47,146 bases of DNA. Origin: Candidatus Saccharimonadota bacterium (GTDB lineage Bacteria > Patescibacteriota > Saccharimonadia > Saccharimonadales > Saccharimonadaceae). Location of the stretch: the NCBI GenBank assembly GCA_017432365.1, contig JAFRJG010000010.1, positions 1 to 47,146 on the forward strand, in the 5' to 3' direction. Positions within the stretch are counted from its first letter, which is position 1; every line of letters begins with the position of its first letter. Both the position numbers and the translations under genes were made by a program. The notes beneath the pieces were generated by a model that ran no database searches, was not told where the DNA came from, and saw only the letters and a list, made by a program, of their open reading frames with translations. This document shows, in pieces, positions 24,138 through 31,991 of the stretch.

Positions 24138-25532
24138 TTAACTATAAACCGACTCCTTAATCTGCTCAACCTGGTCTCGTAATTGCCCATCTGTCTTTTG
24201 GTCTCTCTCAATCTTCCGAATCCCATTCATCACCGTCGTATGGTCTTTCACCCCAACCTCCGGCGCAATCTTCGTCGTTGACATCCCAAGTTCCTTAGAT
24301 AACAAATACATCGCCACTTGCCTTGCTGTCTTAATATTTGACACTCGACTCCTCCCCGTCATCTCTACTACCGTCAGCCCATAATACTTTGCCACCTTCT
24401 CCACGACTTGCCTCGCCGTCACATTTCTCCGCCTCTGCACGACTGACCCCGACACATATCCTTCATTAATAATCTCAAGCGGCGTCATCCCCTTCACTTC
24501 GCTCATCACTAATAACTTCTGAAACTCTCCCTCGAGGTCGCGAATATTCGTCTTTACACTCTCCGCAATATACTCCACCGCCGCGTCCTCGATCTCCGCC
24601 CCCATCATCTCCGCCTTCGCCTTCAGAATTGCACACCTGTCCTCGAACCCCGGAAACTGTAAGTCATACGCCCCCGCCCAGGTCAACCGGCTTGCTAACC
24701 GCGCATCGAGTGTCTTAATCTGCTCTGGTAGTCGGTCGCTCGTAACGATAATTTGCTTATTCGCCTGATGCAGGTCATTAAAGATATTAAAAAATTCCTC
24801 TTGGCTCCGGTCTTTCCCAATAATCAGCTGAAAATCATCAATAATTAACACATCAAGCCGCTGATACTTTCGCACAAACTCCTCCCCCTTATTTGCTCGC
24901 ACTGCATTAATAAACTCTGAATAAAAATGATTTGTCGGCGTATATAAAACCTTTAACTTCGGATTCCGTTCTAAAATCGCATTCCCAATCGCCTGTACCA
25001 AATGCGTCTTCCCGAGTCCCGGTCCCCCATATAGGAAAAACGGATTATACTTTCCGCCCGGGTCTTGTACGATTAGTCTCGCAACCCCCGCCGCGAGGTC
25101 ATTATTACTCCCTACGACGAAATTATCTAACGTATATTTCGAGTTTAGCCCAGTCGTAAACGTCTTAATTGGCATTCTCGGCACGGCAATATGTTCCGCC
25201 ACCTCTCTCGCCGACGCGACTCGCTCTCCCCCTCCGAGCCGTACCCCTTCATCATTTATCACCTCTCGCGGTCTAACCCGTGTTGCTGCCGATTTAACGG
25301 AAAACTCGAGCCGCTCTAGCTCAATATTATTATGCAAAAACGCCTCTCTTAGCATCCCCGCATACTTCGCCTCCATCTGTTTCGTCACAAACACGTTCGG
25401 TACGTTAATTACGGCGACTTTTTGCTCTTTATCAATTTCGGCGAGCTTGACGTCTTTGAACCATGTCTTGAAATTCGCCTCAGAAATCTCCCCCTCAATT
25501 TCCGCTAACACGTTTCTAAACACGTCAAACAC
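24138..25532 (-). CDS. dnaA: Chromosomal replication initiator DnaA
   Basis: 464 aa, GTG start supported by a full AAAGGAGGT SD. Domain I (about 1-80), short linker, AAA+ domain III with Walker A GGPGLGKTH (169-177) and Walker B LIIDDFQLI (229-237), and domain IV with the DNA-binding signature KDHTTVMNG near the C-terminus. It binds DnaA boxes and opens the origin. The flanking box-rich regions on both sides suggest both origin function and autoregulation. Confidence 0.97.
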   Translation of the reverse strand: MFDVFRNVLAEIEGEISEANFKTWFKDVKLAEIDKEQKVAVINVPNVFVTKQMEAKYAGMLREAFLHNNIELERLEFSVKSAATRVRPREVINDEGVRLGGGERVASAREVAEHIAVPRMPIKTFTTGLNSKYTLDNFVVGSNNDLAAGVARLIVQDPGGKYNPFFLYGGPGLGKTHLVQAIGNAILERNPKLKVLYTPTNHFYSEFINAVRANKGEEFVRKYQRLDVLIIDDFQLIIGKDRSQEEFFNIFNDLHQANKQIIVTSDRLPEQIKTLDARLASRLTWAGAYDLQFPGFEDRCAILKAKAEMMGAEIEDAAVEYIAESVKTNIRDLEGEFQKLLVMSEVKGMTPLEIINEGYVSGSVVQRRRNVTARQVVEKVAKYYGLTVVEMTGRSRVSNIKTARQVAMYLLSKELGMSTTKIAPEVGVKDHTTVMNGIRKIERDQKTDGQLRDQVEQIKESVYS

Positions 25533-25561
25533 GCTTTCTCGACCTCCTTTTAACTTCCCTC

Positions 25562-25591
25562 ATTATACCAAACTCCTTCAAGTTTTCCACA
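25562..25591 (-). promoter_or_regulatory. dnaA promoter with overlapping DnaA box
   Basis: Minus-strand TATAAT (25567-25562). A box TTTTCCACA lies on the + strand at 25583-25591, covering the position expected for the -35 element (25585-25590). DnaA binding here would block dnaA transcription. Confidence 0.62.
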
Positions 25592-25618
25592 ACTTTTCTG
25601 ATAATTCTTTGAAACTCC

Positions 25619-25647
25619 TTGCTTAATGTGGAAAACTGCGGTATAAT
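25619..25647 (+). promoter_or_regulatory. rpmH promoter with DnaA box in the spacer
   Basis: TTGCTT (25619-25624), 17 nt, TATAAT (25642-25647). The spacer carries TGTGGAAAA (25627-25635), the exact inverse of the box in the dnaA promoter. Confidence 0.65.
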
Positions 25648-25688
25648 AGTTTTAATTTTTTGAAATAATTTAACTTAGGATTCTGACT

Positions 25689-25826
25689 ATGCCGAAACGC
25701 ACTTATCAGCCTCATAAACGCCAGCGTAAAGCTGAACATGGCTTCATGAAACGTAACAGTTCCCATGCCGGTCGCCTCGTCCTGAAGCGTCGCCGCCTCA
25801 AGGGTCGTAAACGCCTAACTTATTAA
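25689..25826 (+). CDS. rpmH: 50S ribosomal protein L34
   Basis: 45 aa. [19 protein letters not shown] followed by [17 protein letters not shown] is the standard L34 sequence pattern. It sits in the conserved dnaA-rpmH-rnpA order. The weak SD (AGGATT) lies about 11 nt before the ATG. It is followed by a hairpin that overlaps the promoter of rnpA. Confidence 0.97.
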   Translation: MPKRTYQPHKRQRKAEHGFMKRNSSHAGRLVLKRRRLKGRKRLTY

Positions 25827-25832
25827 ACCTCA

Positions 25833-25861
25833 TTACATAACGCCCGCTCGGGCGTTATAAT
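25833..25861 (+). promoter_or_regulatory. rnpA promoter (leaderless)
   Basis: TTACAT (25833-25838), 17 nt, TATAAT (25856-25861), then 6 nt to the ATG. The spacer is almost entirely the hairpin at 25837-25858. Confidence 0.65.
25837..25858 (+). terminator. Hairpin after rpmH, overlapping the rnpA promoter
   Basis: ATAACGCCC (25837-25845), GCTC loop, GGGCGTTAT (25850-25858): a perfect 9-bp stem. The U tract is poor (AATATAT), so termination may be partial. Confidence 0.65.
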
Positions 25862-25867
25862 ATATCT

Positions 25868-26209
25868 ATGCTATCTTCAAAATACCGGTTCCATTCTCGC
25901 GGCGGCGTTAAATATACTTATAAACACGGTAAAACCCTGCGCTCGCCCGACCTCTCTCTCGTTTTTGCGGAAAACTCTCGCGGTAAAACCCGCTTCGCTG
26001 TCGTTGTCTCGAAAAAGGTGTTAAAATCCGCCGTCGGTCGTAACCGTATCCGTCGCCGTATTTACGAAGCTATCCGTCTCAACTTTGATAAGTTCAAACA
26101 GCCTCGCGACTATATTATCGTCGTTTATAACTCTCGGCTCAAAGACCTCCCCTTTCCTGAACTAGAAAAATCTCTCCGCCTCCTCGCTCATGATAGCGCA
26201 ACTCAATAG
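25868..26209 (+). CDS. rnpA: Ribonuclease P protein component
   Basis: 113 aa. LSLVFAENSRGKTRFAVVVSKK and then VGRNRIRRRIYEA (the RNR signature, about 56-68) define RnpA, the protein cofactor that helps RNase P RNA cut tRNA 5' leaders. The start is fixed by the TATAAT 6 nt upstream. Synteny with rpmH and yidC is the normal bacterial order. Confidence 0.95.
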   Translation: MLSSKYRFHSRGGVKYTYKHGKTLRSPDLSLVFAENSRGKTRFAVVVSKKVLKSAVGRNRIRRRIYEAIRLNFDKFKQPRDYIIVVYNSRLKDLPFPELEKSLRLLAHDSATQ

Positions 26210-26228
26210 TCGCCCCTCGCGCTCACAG

Positions 26229-26258
26229 TTGCCAACCTCCCCGTAAAAGTGTTACAAT
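26229..26258 (+). promoter_or_regulatory. yidC promoter
   Basis: TTGCCA (26229-26234), 18 nt, TACAAT (26253-26258); 9 nt to the ATG, and no SD. Confidence 0.65.
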
Positions 26259-26267
26259 AATCTCACT

Positions 26268-27329
26268 ATGTTTCGTCTTATCGACTTTCTGATTGTCCGT
26301 CCAATTACCAACCTCCTCTTCTTGATTTATAACGGCGTCGACGATTTTGGTCTTGCGATTATTATTTTCGTTATTCTCGTTAAACTCTGTATGTGGCCTC
26401 TCGTCAAGCGCCAGCTTCATCAAACCAAGCTCATGAAAAAGCTCCAGCCCGAGCTTGCCGAAATCAAGAAAAACTGCAAAGGGAATCGCCAACTCGAGTC
26501 CCTCCAGACCATGGACTTATATAAAAAATATAACGTCAAACCTTTTCGCTCTGTCCTCTCCCTCCTGATTCAGCTCCCGATGTTAATCGCTATCTTCGGC
26601 GCTATTCGCGTCATGGTTACCGCCCCGACCGAAGGCGTCTCGAAACTCGACCAGCGCGCCTACTCTTTCGTTAAGTCGGAAAACTCCAATATTTCCGAAG
26701 TTATCAGTCTTCAAAACGCCTACATCGAGAAAAAATCCGCCTATGACGCCGCTGTCTCAGGAACCCCCTCCGACGGCGACTCTGAGACGTCCTTTTCAAC
26801 AGAAACCCATGAAGCTCCCGTTTACGAATTTCACCCTCGCCTCTTCAATATCGTCAATCTCGAAGAAAAGCCTGGACTCGCCTCCCCGAGCGCTATCGTC
26901 GCCCTCTTCTTCTCCATCCTCTCCTGTCTCCTTCAATATCTAACCTCGAAACAACAACGCCCCTCCGGAAAGTCTAAGTCCAAGTCTTTCCGTCAGCTCA
27001 TGAAAGAAGCCGGAGAAGGGAAGGAACTCGACCAAGCAGAAATCAACGACATGTCTTCCGCCCAGATGTCTTACCTTATGCCTATCATGCTCCTCTTTAT
27101 CATGCTCTCTCTCCCTGGCGCCTTGATTCTTTACTACTTCCTCTCCTCGCTCATCACTTACGGTCAACAATGGCTCGTCCTTCATCAAACTGAACAGGAA
27201 CTTGAAGTCTCCGCCGATAAAGCCATTCTTAAAGAACTCAAAACCGCCCAAGAAGCTCAAATCATTCAAAACAAACAAGGTCAAACCGTCACTCGTATCT
27301 CCGCCAATAATAAAAAGAAAAGGAGATAA
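26268..27329 (+). CDS. yidC: Membrane protein insertase YidC/Oxa1 family
   Basis: 353 aa, short Gram-positive-type YidC without the large periplasmic domain. Membrane helices at about 8-22, 28-48 (with the hydrophilic-groove lysine region after it), 100-120, 205-225 and 265-300. The coiled hairpin KRQLHQTKLMKKLQPELAE and the motif PFRSVLSLLIQLPMLIAIF are typical. The loop 150-200 is Ser/Thr-rich. It inserts membrane proteins with or without Sec. The next gene follows by 2 nt. Confidence 0.94.
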   Translation: MFRLIDFLIVRPITNLLFLIYNGVDDFGLAIIIFVILVKLCMWPLVKRQLHQTKLMKKLQPELAEIKKNCKGNRQLESLQTMDLYKKYNVKPFRSVLSLLIQLPMLIAIFGAIRVMVTAPTEGVSKLDQRAYSFVKSENSNISEVISLQNAYIEKKSAYDAAVSGTPSDGDSETSFSTETHEAPVYEFHPRLFNIVNLEEKPGLASPSAIVALFFSILSCLLQYLTSKQQRPSGKSKSKSFRQLMKEAGEGKELDQAEINDMSSAQMSYLMPIMLLFIMLSLPGALILYYFLSSLITYGQQWLVLHQTEQELEVSADKAILKELKTAQEAQIIQNKQGQTVTRISANNKKKRR

Positions 27330-27331
27330 TT

Positions 27332-27793
27332 ATGAACAAAGATGAATCAATTCGTTTCGCCACTAAATACCTTGAAGACCTCTTGAGCTTCTTCGGAATC
27401 AACGTCGCTGTCGACTCAACCGCCGACGAAGAAGTTATCCAACTCTCCGTCCCTTCAACCTCGATGAACTCGCTCTTAATTGGTAAAAACGCCGACAATC
27501 TCCGCGCCCTCCAATACATCGTCTCCCAATCTCTCGTCTCGCGCAACGCCGAACTGACTCGCGTTAATATCGACATCGCCGATTATAAACGCCACCGCGC
27601 CGACCGTATTGCCGAACGCGCCGAGGAATGGATTAAAAAGGTTAGAAAAACCGGCGAACCGATGACCGTCAACTTAAACGCCGCCGACCGCCGCGTCATC
27701 CATAAACTCGCTGAAGATTATAGCGACATCACAACTCACTCTGAAGGGGAAGGTCGCGACCGCGTCCTTATCATCAGTAAGCTAGGAGAATAA
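27332..27793 (+). CDS. jag: Jag/KhpB-like RNA-binding protein (KH and R3H)
   Basis: 153 aa. A KH domain (about 35-80) has the loop IGKNADNL, and an R3H domain follows (about 85-150; MTVNLNAADRRVIHKLAED). The N-terminal Jag_N domain of longer family members is absent. KhpB binds RNA and is linked to cell elongation in Gram-positive bacteria. It has an AAAGGAGA SD and is co-transcribed with yidC, as in most bacteria. Confidence 0.93.
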   Translation: MNKDESIRFATKYLEDLLSFFGINVAVDSTADEEVIQLSVPSTSMNSLLIGKNADNLRALQYIVSQSLVSRNAELTRVNIDIADYKRHRADRIAERAEEWIKKVRKTGEPMTVNLNAADRRVIHKLAEDYSDITTHSEGEGRDRVLIISKLGE

Positions 27794-27820
27794 AAAACGC
27801 ACTAAAAATAATATTGAGAA

Positions 27821-29671
27821 TTAAGAACCAATAACTATAATAAAATCATACCCAATCGGCGACACTCCCGCCGGCAACTCCGTCATATCTCTCATCTCAA
27901 CCCCATAAAACTTCTCAAGCGCCTTCTTCGTCTCTGGTTTCTCTCCCTCGCTCGTATCATAAACTACAACCCCACTATACTCTCCCGCCGGCGCATCGCC
28001 AATCTCTGCCACTTTATACCCCGCCTCCTCGAGTTTCTCACGTTCACTACTCGCTACTCCGGCTTCCTCAGTCCCGTTCAACACTTCAAGCTTCGCCCCT
28101 TCTCGCTCAACCGGGTCGCTTAACAACATCGTCTGTACATATTCTTGAACCGCCGTATAATAACTCGCCCCTCCGACCGGCACCACATAAGAAATCCCGT
28201 TAATAGTCGATGTTGTCATATAACTACTCTCTTCATCTACGAGCGGAATTTGCCGCATACTCTCAAGGTCGAACTGCTCCAATAAATGCGCTGTCGTCTT
28301 CATCTCGCTCATATTTAGATTCGTCCGCAAATTATCTCCGAGCGCCGATAAAATCCCGAGCGCATCTGCCACCCCAAGCCCCTTCTCGACAATCTTCTCT
28401 TTAATCGCAATTAACAACTTCTGCTGACTGTTGCCTCGCGTAAAATCTCCGTTCGTCGTCCCGTGTCTCGCCCGTGCCAGCCCTAACGCTTCCTCCCCGT
28501 TTATGGTCGTCGGTACTCCCGCCTCAAACACCGCATTTGTCCACCCCCAGTCGTTTATATCTTCGTCTAATGTCACGGTCACTCCTCCAAGCGTATCTAC
28601 AATCGACACTAACGCCCCCCAGTTAATATGTACAAAGTATTGCGTCTCAATCCCTAAAATCGTCTGCACTTTCGCCTGTAACGCTCGCGCTGCCCCCGCC
28701 TCATCTTCTCCCTGCTCCAACGCACACCAATATACCTCATTTACTTTCCCTGTCGCCGTACAAGTTGGCACCGCATATAAATCCCGCGGCAAACTCACCA
28801 TCGCCACGTCCCCCGTCTCCTGGTCCAAACTAATCACCATAATCGAGTCCGTCAGTTGTGACCCGTCATGCTCATACCCTCCATAGCTCGTTCCGTCCAT
28901 ATTGTACCCGCTCGTTCCAAAGACTAAAACATTCGTCCGCCCGTTTCCGTCCGTCTTCAACGGCTCATAAGTCTCACTTGTCAACGTCCCAATTGCGCTC
29001 CAAATATCTCCCTCCCCTCCCGTAATCCTCTTCAAAATCTCGTTCCCCCAAAAATAAAACACCACACCCCCGCCAACGAGTAATAATAATAAAACTACCA
29101 AGATAATTACGACAACTTTTTTCTTCGACTTCTTCTGTTTCTTTAGTTCTTTCCGTTCCTGCTTCGCTCGCTTCTCCGCCGCTTTCAGCTCTTTCTTACT
29201 CTTCTTCATATCAACTATCTCCTCGTCGCCCACCTCTTCAATCGCCCCCTCCTCAGTCTCGTCTCGTTCCTCCTCTTCCGCCACAAACCCAAACGATTCA
29301 ACCGGCGCCAAAAAATCTTCGTGCGCTTCCTGAATCTTTACCTCGCGCTCCTGCGCACTTAACGCAGTCACATCCTCAATTTCTTCTTCATCGCGAATCT
29401 CAATTTTCTCTTTCGGTTTCGCCGGCTTAGCCACTACCGGTCGTACTGGTCGCGCTACTTTACGCGTCGCCTTCGTCGTCGTTTTTACTGCCGTTTTTCT
29501 TGGAGTCGTTTTTTGTGCCGTTCGCTGAGCTGTCTTTTTCGCGGCTACTTTCTTCGCTGCTGGCTTTCGCGCAGTCGCCTTCAACTCCCCCGCTCGCGAA
29601 CGTGTCACGAGCTTAGAATCTTTCGCACTTCTGACGGAGAATCCGTCAATCGTCTTTTCTTCTTTCGGCAT
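27821..29671 (-). CDS. LytR-CpsA-Psr (LCP) family protein with basic N-terminal tail
   Basis: 616 aa. Residues 30-90 are rich in Lys/Ala/Thr/Arg, like histone H1 tails; 92-152 are acidic; 155-183 are Lys-rich. One membrane helix lies at about 185-207. The LCP domain (about 240-440) has DSIMVISLDQETGDVAMVSL, PRDLY and LARARHGTTNGDFTRGNSQQ (Arg residues that bind the polyprenyl phosphate). A LytR_C-type domain (about 530-605) starts LEVLNGTEEAGVA. LCP enzymes attach phosphate-linked polymers to peptidoglycan, so it may link the surface glycan made by the genes to the right. The cytoplasmic tail is unusual. Confidence 0.9.
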   Translation of the reverse strand: MPKEEKTIDGFSVRSAKDSKLVTRSRAGELKATARKPAAKKVAAKKTAQRTAQKTTPRKTAVKTTTKATRKVARPVRPVVAKPAKPKEKIEIRDEEEIEDVTALSAQEREVKIQEAHEDFLAPVESFGFVAEEEERDETEEGAIEEVGDEEIVDMKKSKKELKAAEKRAKQERKELKKQKKSKKKVVVIILVVLLLLLVGGGVVFYFWGNEILKRITGGEGDIWSAIGTLTSETYEPLKTDGNGRTNVLVFGTSGYNMDGTSYGGYEHDGSQLTDSIMVISLDQETGDVAMVSLPRDLYAVPTCTATGKVNEVYWCALEQGEDEAGAARALQAKVQTILGIETQYFVHINWGALVSIVDTLGGVTVTLDEDINDWGWTNAVFEAGVPTTINGEEALGLARARHGTTNGDFTRGNSQQKLLIAIKEKIVEKGLGVADALGILSALGDNLRTNLNMSEMKTTAHLLEQFDLESMRQIPLVDEESSYMTTSTINGISYVVPVGGASYYTAVQEYVQTMLLSDPVEREGAKLEVLNGTEEAGVASSEREKLEEAGYKVAEIGDAPAGEYSGVVVYDTSEGEKPETKKALEKFYGVEMRDMTELPAGVSPIGYDFIIVIGS

Positions 29672-29677
29672 TTGTCA

Positions 29678-29687
29678 TACAATTATA
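29678..29687. promoter_or_regulatory. Overlapping divergent -10 boxes (LCP gene and LexA-like gene)
   Basis: The + strand TACAAT (29678-29683; 10 nt before the ATG at 29694) shares 2 bp with the minus-strand TATAAT (29687-29682; 10 nt before the ATG at 29671). The two promoters cannot both be occupied at once. Confidence 0.6.
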
Positions 29688-29693
29688 ACATAC

Positions 29694-30029
29694 ATGAGCA
29701 TAAAACTTACAAAAAAGCAGAAGCAAATTATCGACTTTATCGAAACCTTCCTTGAAGAAAATAACTACTCCCCGACCTATCGGGAAATTATGACTGGACT
29801 TGGTCTTTCTTCGGTTTCCGCTGTTGCTGAACATGTGGAAAACCTTGTGGAGAAAGGCGCACTCAAGAAAACCCCTGGCGAAGCTCGCTCTCTTGAAGTG
29901 ACTTTTGACGAACATAAAGAAACCGTTAAACTCTTCAACGAAAAACTCGATTCGCCCGATTTGTCCGAACCCGATATAAAGACCCTACTGAGAGCCGCGA
30001 AAATCCTCGACCTCGACTTAGAAAATTAA
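29694..30029 (+). CDS. LexA-like DNA-binding protein without peptidase domain
   Basis: 111 aa. Residues 1-70 match the winged-helix domain of LexA: LTKKQKQIIDFIETFLEENN, then SPTYREIMTGLGLSSVSAV (recognition helix) and GALKKTPGEARSLEV. The S24 self-cleavage domain is missing; instead there is a short charged tail of about 40 residues. It would bind DNA but could not be inactivated by RecA-driven autocleavage. It is divergent from the LCP gene with overlapping promoters, so it may control that gene and itself. Confidence 0.83.
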   Translation: MSIKLTKKQKQIIDFIETFLEENNYSPTYREIMTGLGLSSVSAVAEHVENLVEKGALKKTPGEARSLEVTFDEHKETVKLFNEKLDSPDLSEPDIKTLLRAAKILDLDLEN

Positions 30030-30045
30030 TATAGGAATCATTATC

Positions 30046-30627
30046 ATGTCCGACTCCTCTCATAATCAACTCAACCTCCCCCGCCTCTTCGGTCTGATTG
30101 CTCTCCTGCTCGTGACGGCCGCCGCGAGCTTCTTCCTCTTAAAAACCTTCGTCTCTCGCCGTAACTCCTCTTCGGAAACCCCTGTCGTCTCAGATTCTTC
30201 CTCTTCGACCGACTCGACTGAACCCGAAGTAAAAACCTCCGCCGAAAAAATCGACACCTCCTCGAACTCTGATAACCCCGACGGAAAAACTCCGGACCAA
30301 TACGATGGGGAAAACCCTAACTCCGCCGATGCTTTGTCTGGCGCTTTCACGGCAGCTCGCTTCTCGTCTGACGGCACCACTCTGATTCTCCGCGTCGTTA
30401 TCGACCAATATCTCTCCTCTGGCTCTTGTCATCTCGTCATCTCCGACGAAATCGGTAGCGCCCTTGTGGAAAAGTCTGTGGAAATTGTCCCCGAAGCCTC
30501 AACTTCAACCTGTGCCGGCTTCGACGTCTCCACTTCCGAACTGTCTCATCTCTCCCGCCCCCTCCTCCTTACACTTTCCTTCTCCTCCGACGCCAAATCC
30601 GGCACCCTTGAAACCACTCTCGAATAA
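30046..30627 (+). CDS. Single-span membrane protein, unknown function
   Basis: 193 aa. One membrane helix (about 14-34), a Ser/Asp/Glu-rich linker (38-95) and an extracytoplasmic beta-rich domain (about 98-193) with two Cys (SGSCHLVI and STCAGF) that could be linked. The topology suggests a small surface or envelope protein. It lies 16 nt after the LexA-like gene with AGGAATC before the ATG and is probably co-transcribed. No family recognised. Confidence 0.68.
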   Translation: MSDSSHNQLNLPRLFGLIALLLVTAAASFFLLKTFVSRRNSSSETPVVSDSSSSTDSTEPEVKTSAEKIDTSSNSDNPDGKTPDQYDGENPNSADALSGAFTAARFSSDGTTLILRVVIDQYLSSGSCHLVISDEIGSALVEKSVEIVPEASTSTCAGFDVSTSELSHLSRPLLLTLSFSSDAKSGTLETTLE

Positions 30628-30634
30628 CCAAACC

Positions 30635-30664
30635 TTGCCCTTCTGATTTAGCTCGTGTTATAAT
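30635..30664 (+). promoter_or_regulatory. Promoter of the ChW-repeat protein gene
   Basis: TTGCCC (30635-30640), 18 nt, TATAAT (30659-30664) with TGT; 10 nt to the ATG, and no SD. Confidence 0.7.
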
Positions 30665-30674
30665 CGTCTTATAA

Positions 30675-31991
30675 ATGTCAATACAAACACAAAAAATCAC
30701 TCTCGCTAAACTCTCCTTCCTCTTCGCTTTTGTTGCCGCCTTTGCTTTTCTTGCCTTGAAGTTCCCAACTTTCTCCTCTGCTGCCTCCCTTGATAATTTT
30801 CATCCTGGCAACATTATCTCCGATTATACAATGAGCAACGTCGATACGATGTCCGTCTCTGACATCCAACACTTCCTGACCGAAAAAGGGAACTGTAACG
30901 ACACCGCAACTTATCGCGCTGATTGGTACCCTTCGGTTCATTATCATATCGAAAACGGTCACTTCGTCTGTCTCGCCGACGAACGCTTCGCAACCTCCGG
31001 AACTCATTACGGCGACACTCTCGAATCCGGCGAATCGTCCCAAACCGCCGCCGAAATCATCTACGAAGTCGCTCATGAATACGAGATTAACCCTCAGGTT
31101 CTCATCGTCCTTCTTCAGAAGGAACAAGGTTTAATCACCGATTCTTGGCCTAATTCCACTCAATACCGCTCCGCAACTGGCTACGGTTGCCCTGATACTG
31201 CTGCCTGTGACAGTAAGTATTATGGTTTTAAAAACCAGCTCAAGAACGCTGCTGCTCTCTTCCGCACCGTCCTCGACGGCGGCTGGACAAACTACCCTCT
31301 CGGAGAAAATTACATTTATTACAACCCGAACCGCGACTGTGGCGGCTCCGTCGTCAATATCGAAAACCTCGCCACTTCCTCGTTATATCGTTACACTCCA
31401 TACCAACCGAACTCCGCCGCTCTCGCCGCCGGCTACGGCACAGTCTCCTGCGGCGCCTACGGCAACCGCAATTTCTACCTTTACTTCATGGATTGGTTTG
31501 GTGACCCGACCGTAACCGTAAAATTACCAACCAAAGAAGAAGTCTCTGCTAGCGTCTCTTCGGTCGAAGCTTTACCAACAGACCTTGAGCTCGAGTATCG
31601 CTCTAGCGTTAAGCGGGTCGGCTGGCTCGACTGGGTTTCTGGTGGTCAGGCTTCTGGCAGCTCTGGCTATGCGCTACTTATGGATGCCTTCGCCGTTCGT
31701 CTTTCTGGAGATAATACCGGTATTTCTTACCGGTCTCATATCCAAGACCTCGGTTGGGAATCAACTTTCCATCAAGACGGTGATATAAGTGGTGAATCTG
31801 GTAGCGGAAAACGCATTGAAGCTATCCAACTCAAACTCAACGATGAACTCTCCTCTACCTACGACATCTATTACCGCGCTCACGTCCAAGATATCGGCTG
31901 GATGGACTGGGTCAAGAACGGGGAAATCGCCGGTACAACCGGTAAGTCTAAACGCCTTGAAGCACTAGAAATTAAATTAATTCAGAAGTAA
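30675..31991 (+). CDS. Secreted protein with lysozyme-like domain and three ChW repeats
   Basis: 438 aa. Signal peptide about 1-37. Residues about 42-280 form an enzymatic-looking domain with PQVLIVLLQKEQGLIT (Glu150), in the style of lysozyme-like glycosidases, and conserved YRYTPYQPN. Three ChW (clostridial hydrophobic with W) repeats follow at 305-345, 347-389 and 395-436, each with a GW motif and ending in (A/E)(I/L).(I/V)(K/R)L. ChW repeats are cell-surface binding modules. The gene is a single unit, and its 3' end overlaps the convergent glycosyltransferase by 15 bp. Catalysis is not proven by the sequence. Confidence 0.8.
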   Translation: MSIQTQKITLAKLSFLFAFVAAFAFLALKFPTFSSAASLDNFHPGNIISDYTMSNVDTMSVSDIQHFLTEKGNCNDTATYRADWYPSVHYHIENGHFVCLADERFATSGTHYGDTLESGESSQTAAEIIYEVAHEYEINPQVLIVLLQKEQGLITDSWPNSTQYRSATGYGCPDTAACDSKYYGFKNQLKNAAALFRTVLDGGWTNYPLGENYIYYNPNRDCGGSVVNIENLATSSLYRYTPYQPNSAALAAGYGTVSCGAYGNRNFYLYFMDWFGDPTVTVKLPTKEEVSASVSSVEALPTDLELEYRSSVKRVGWLDWVSGGQASGSSGYALLMDAFAVRLSGDNTGISYRSHIQDLGWESTFHQDGDISGESGSGKRIEAIQLKLNDELSSTYDIYYRAHVQDIGWMDWVKNGEIAGTTGKSKRLEALEIKLIQK

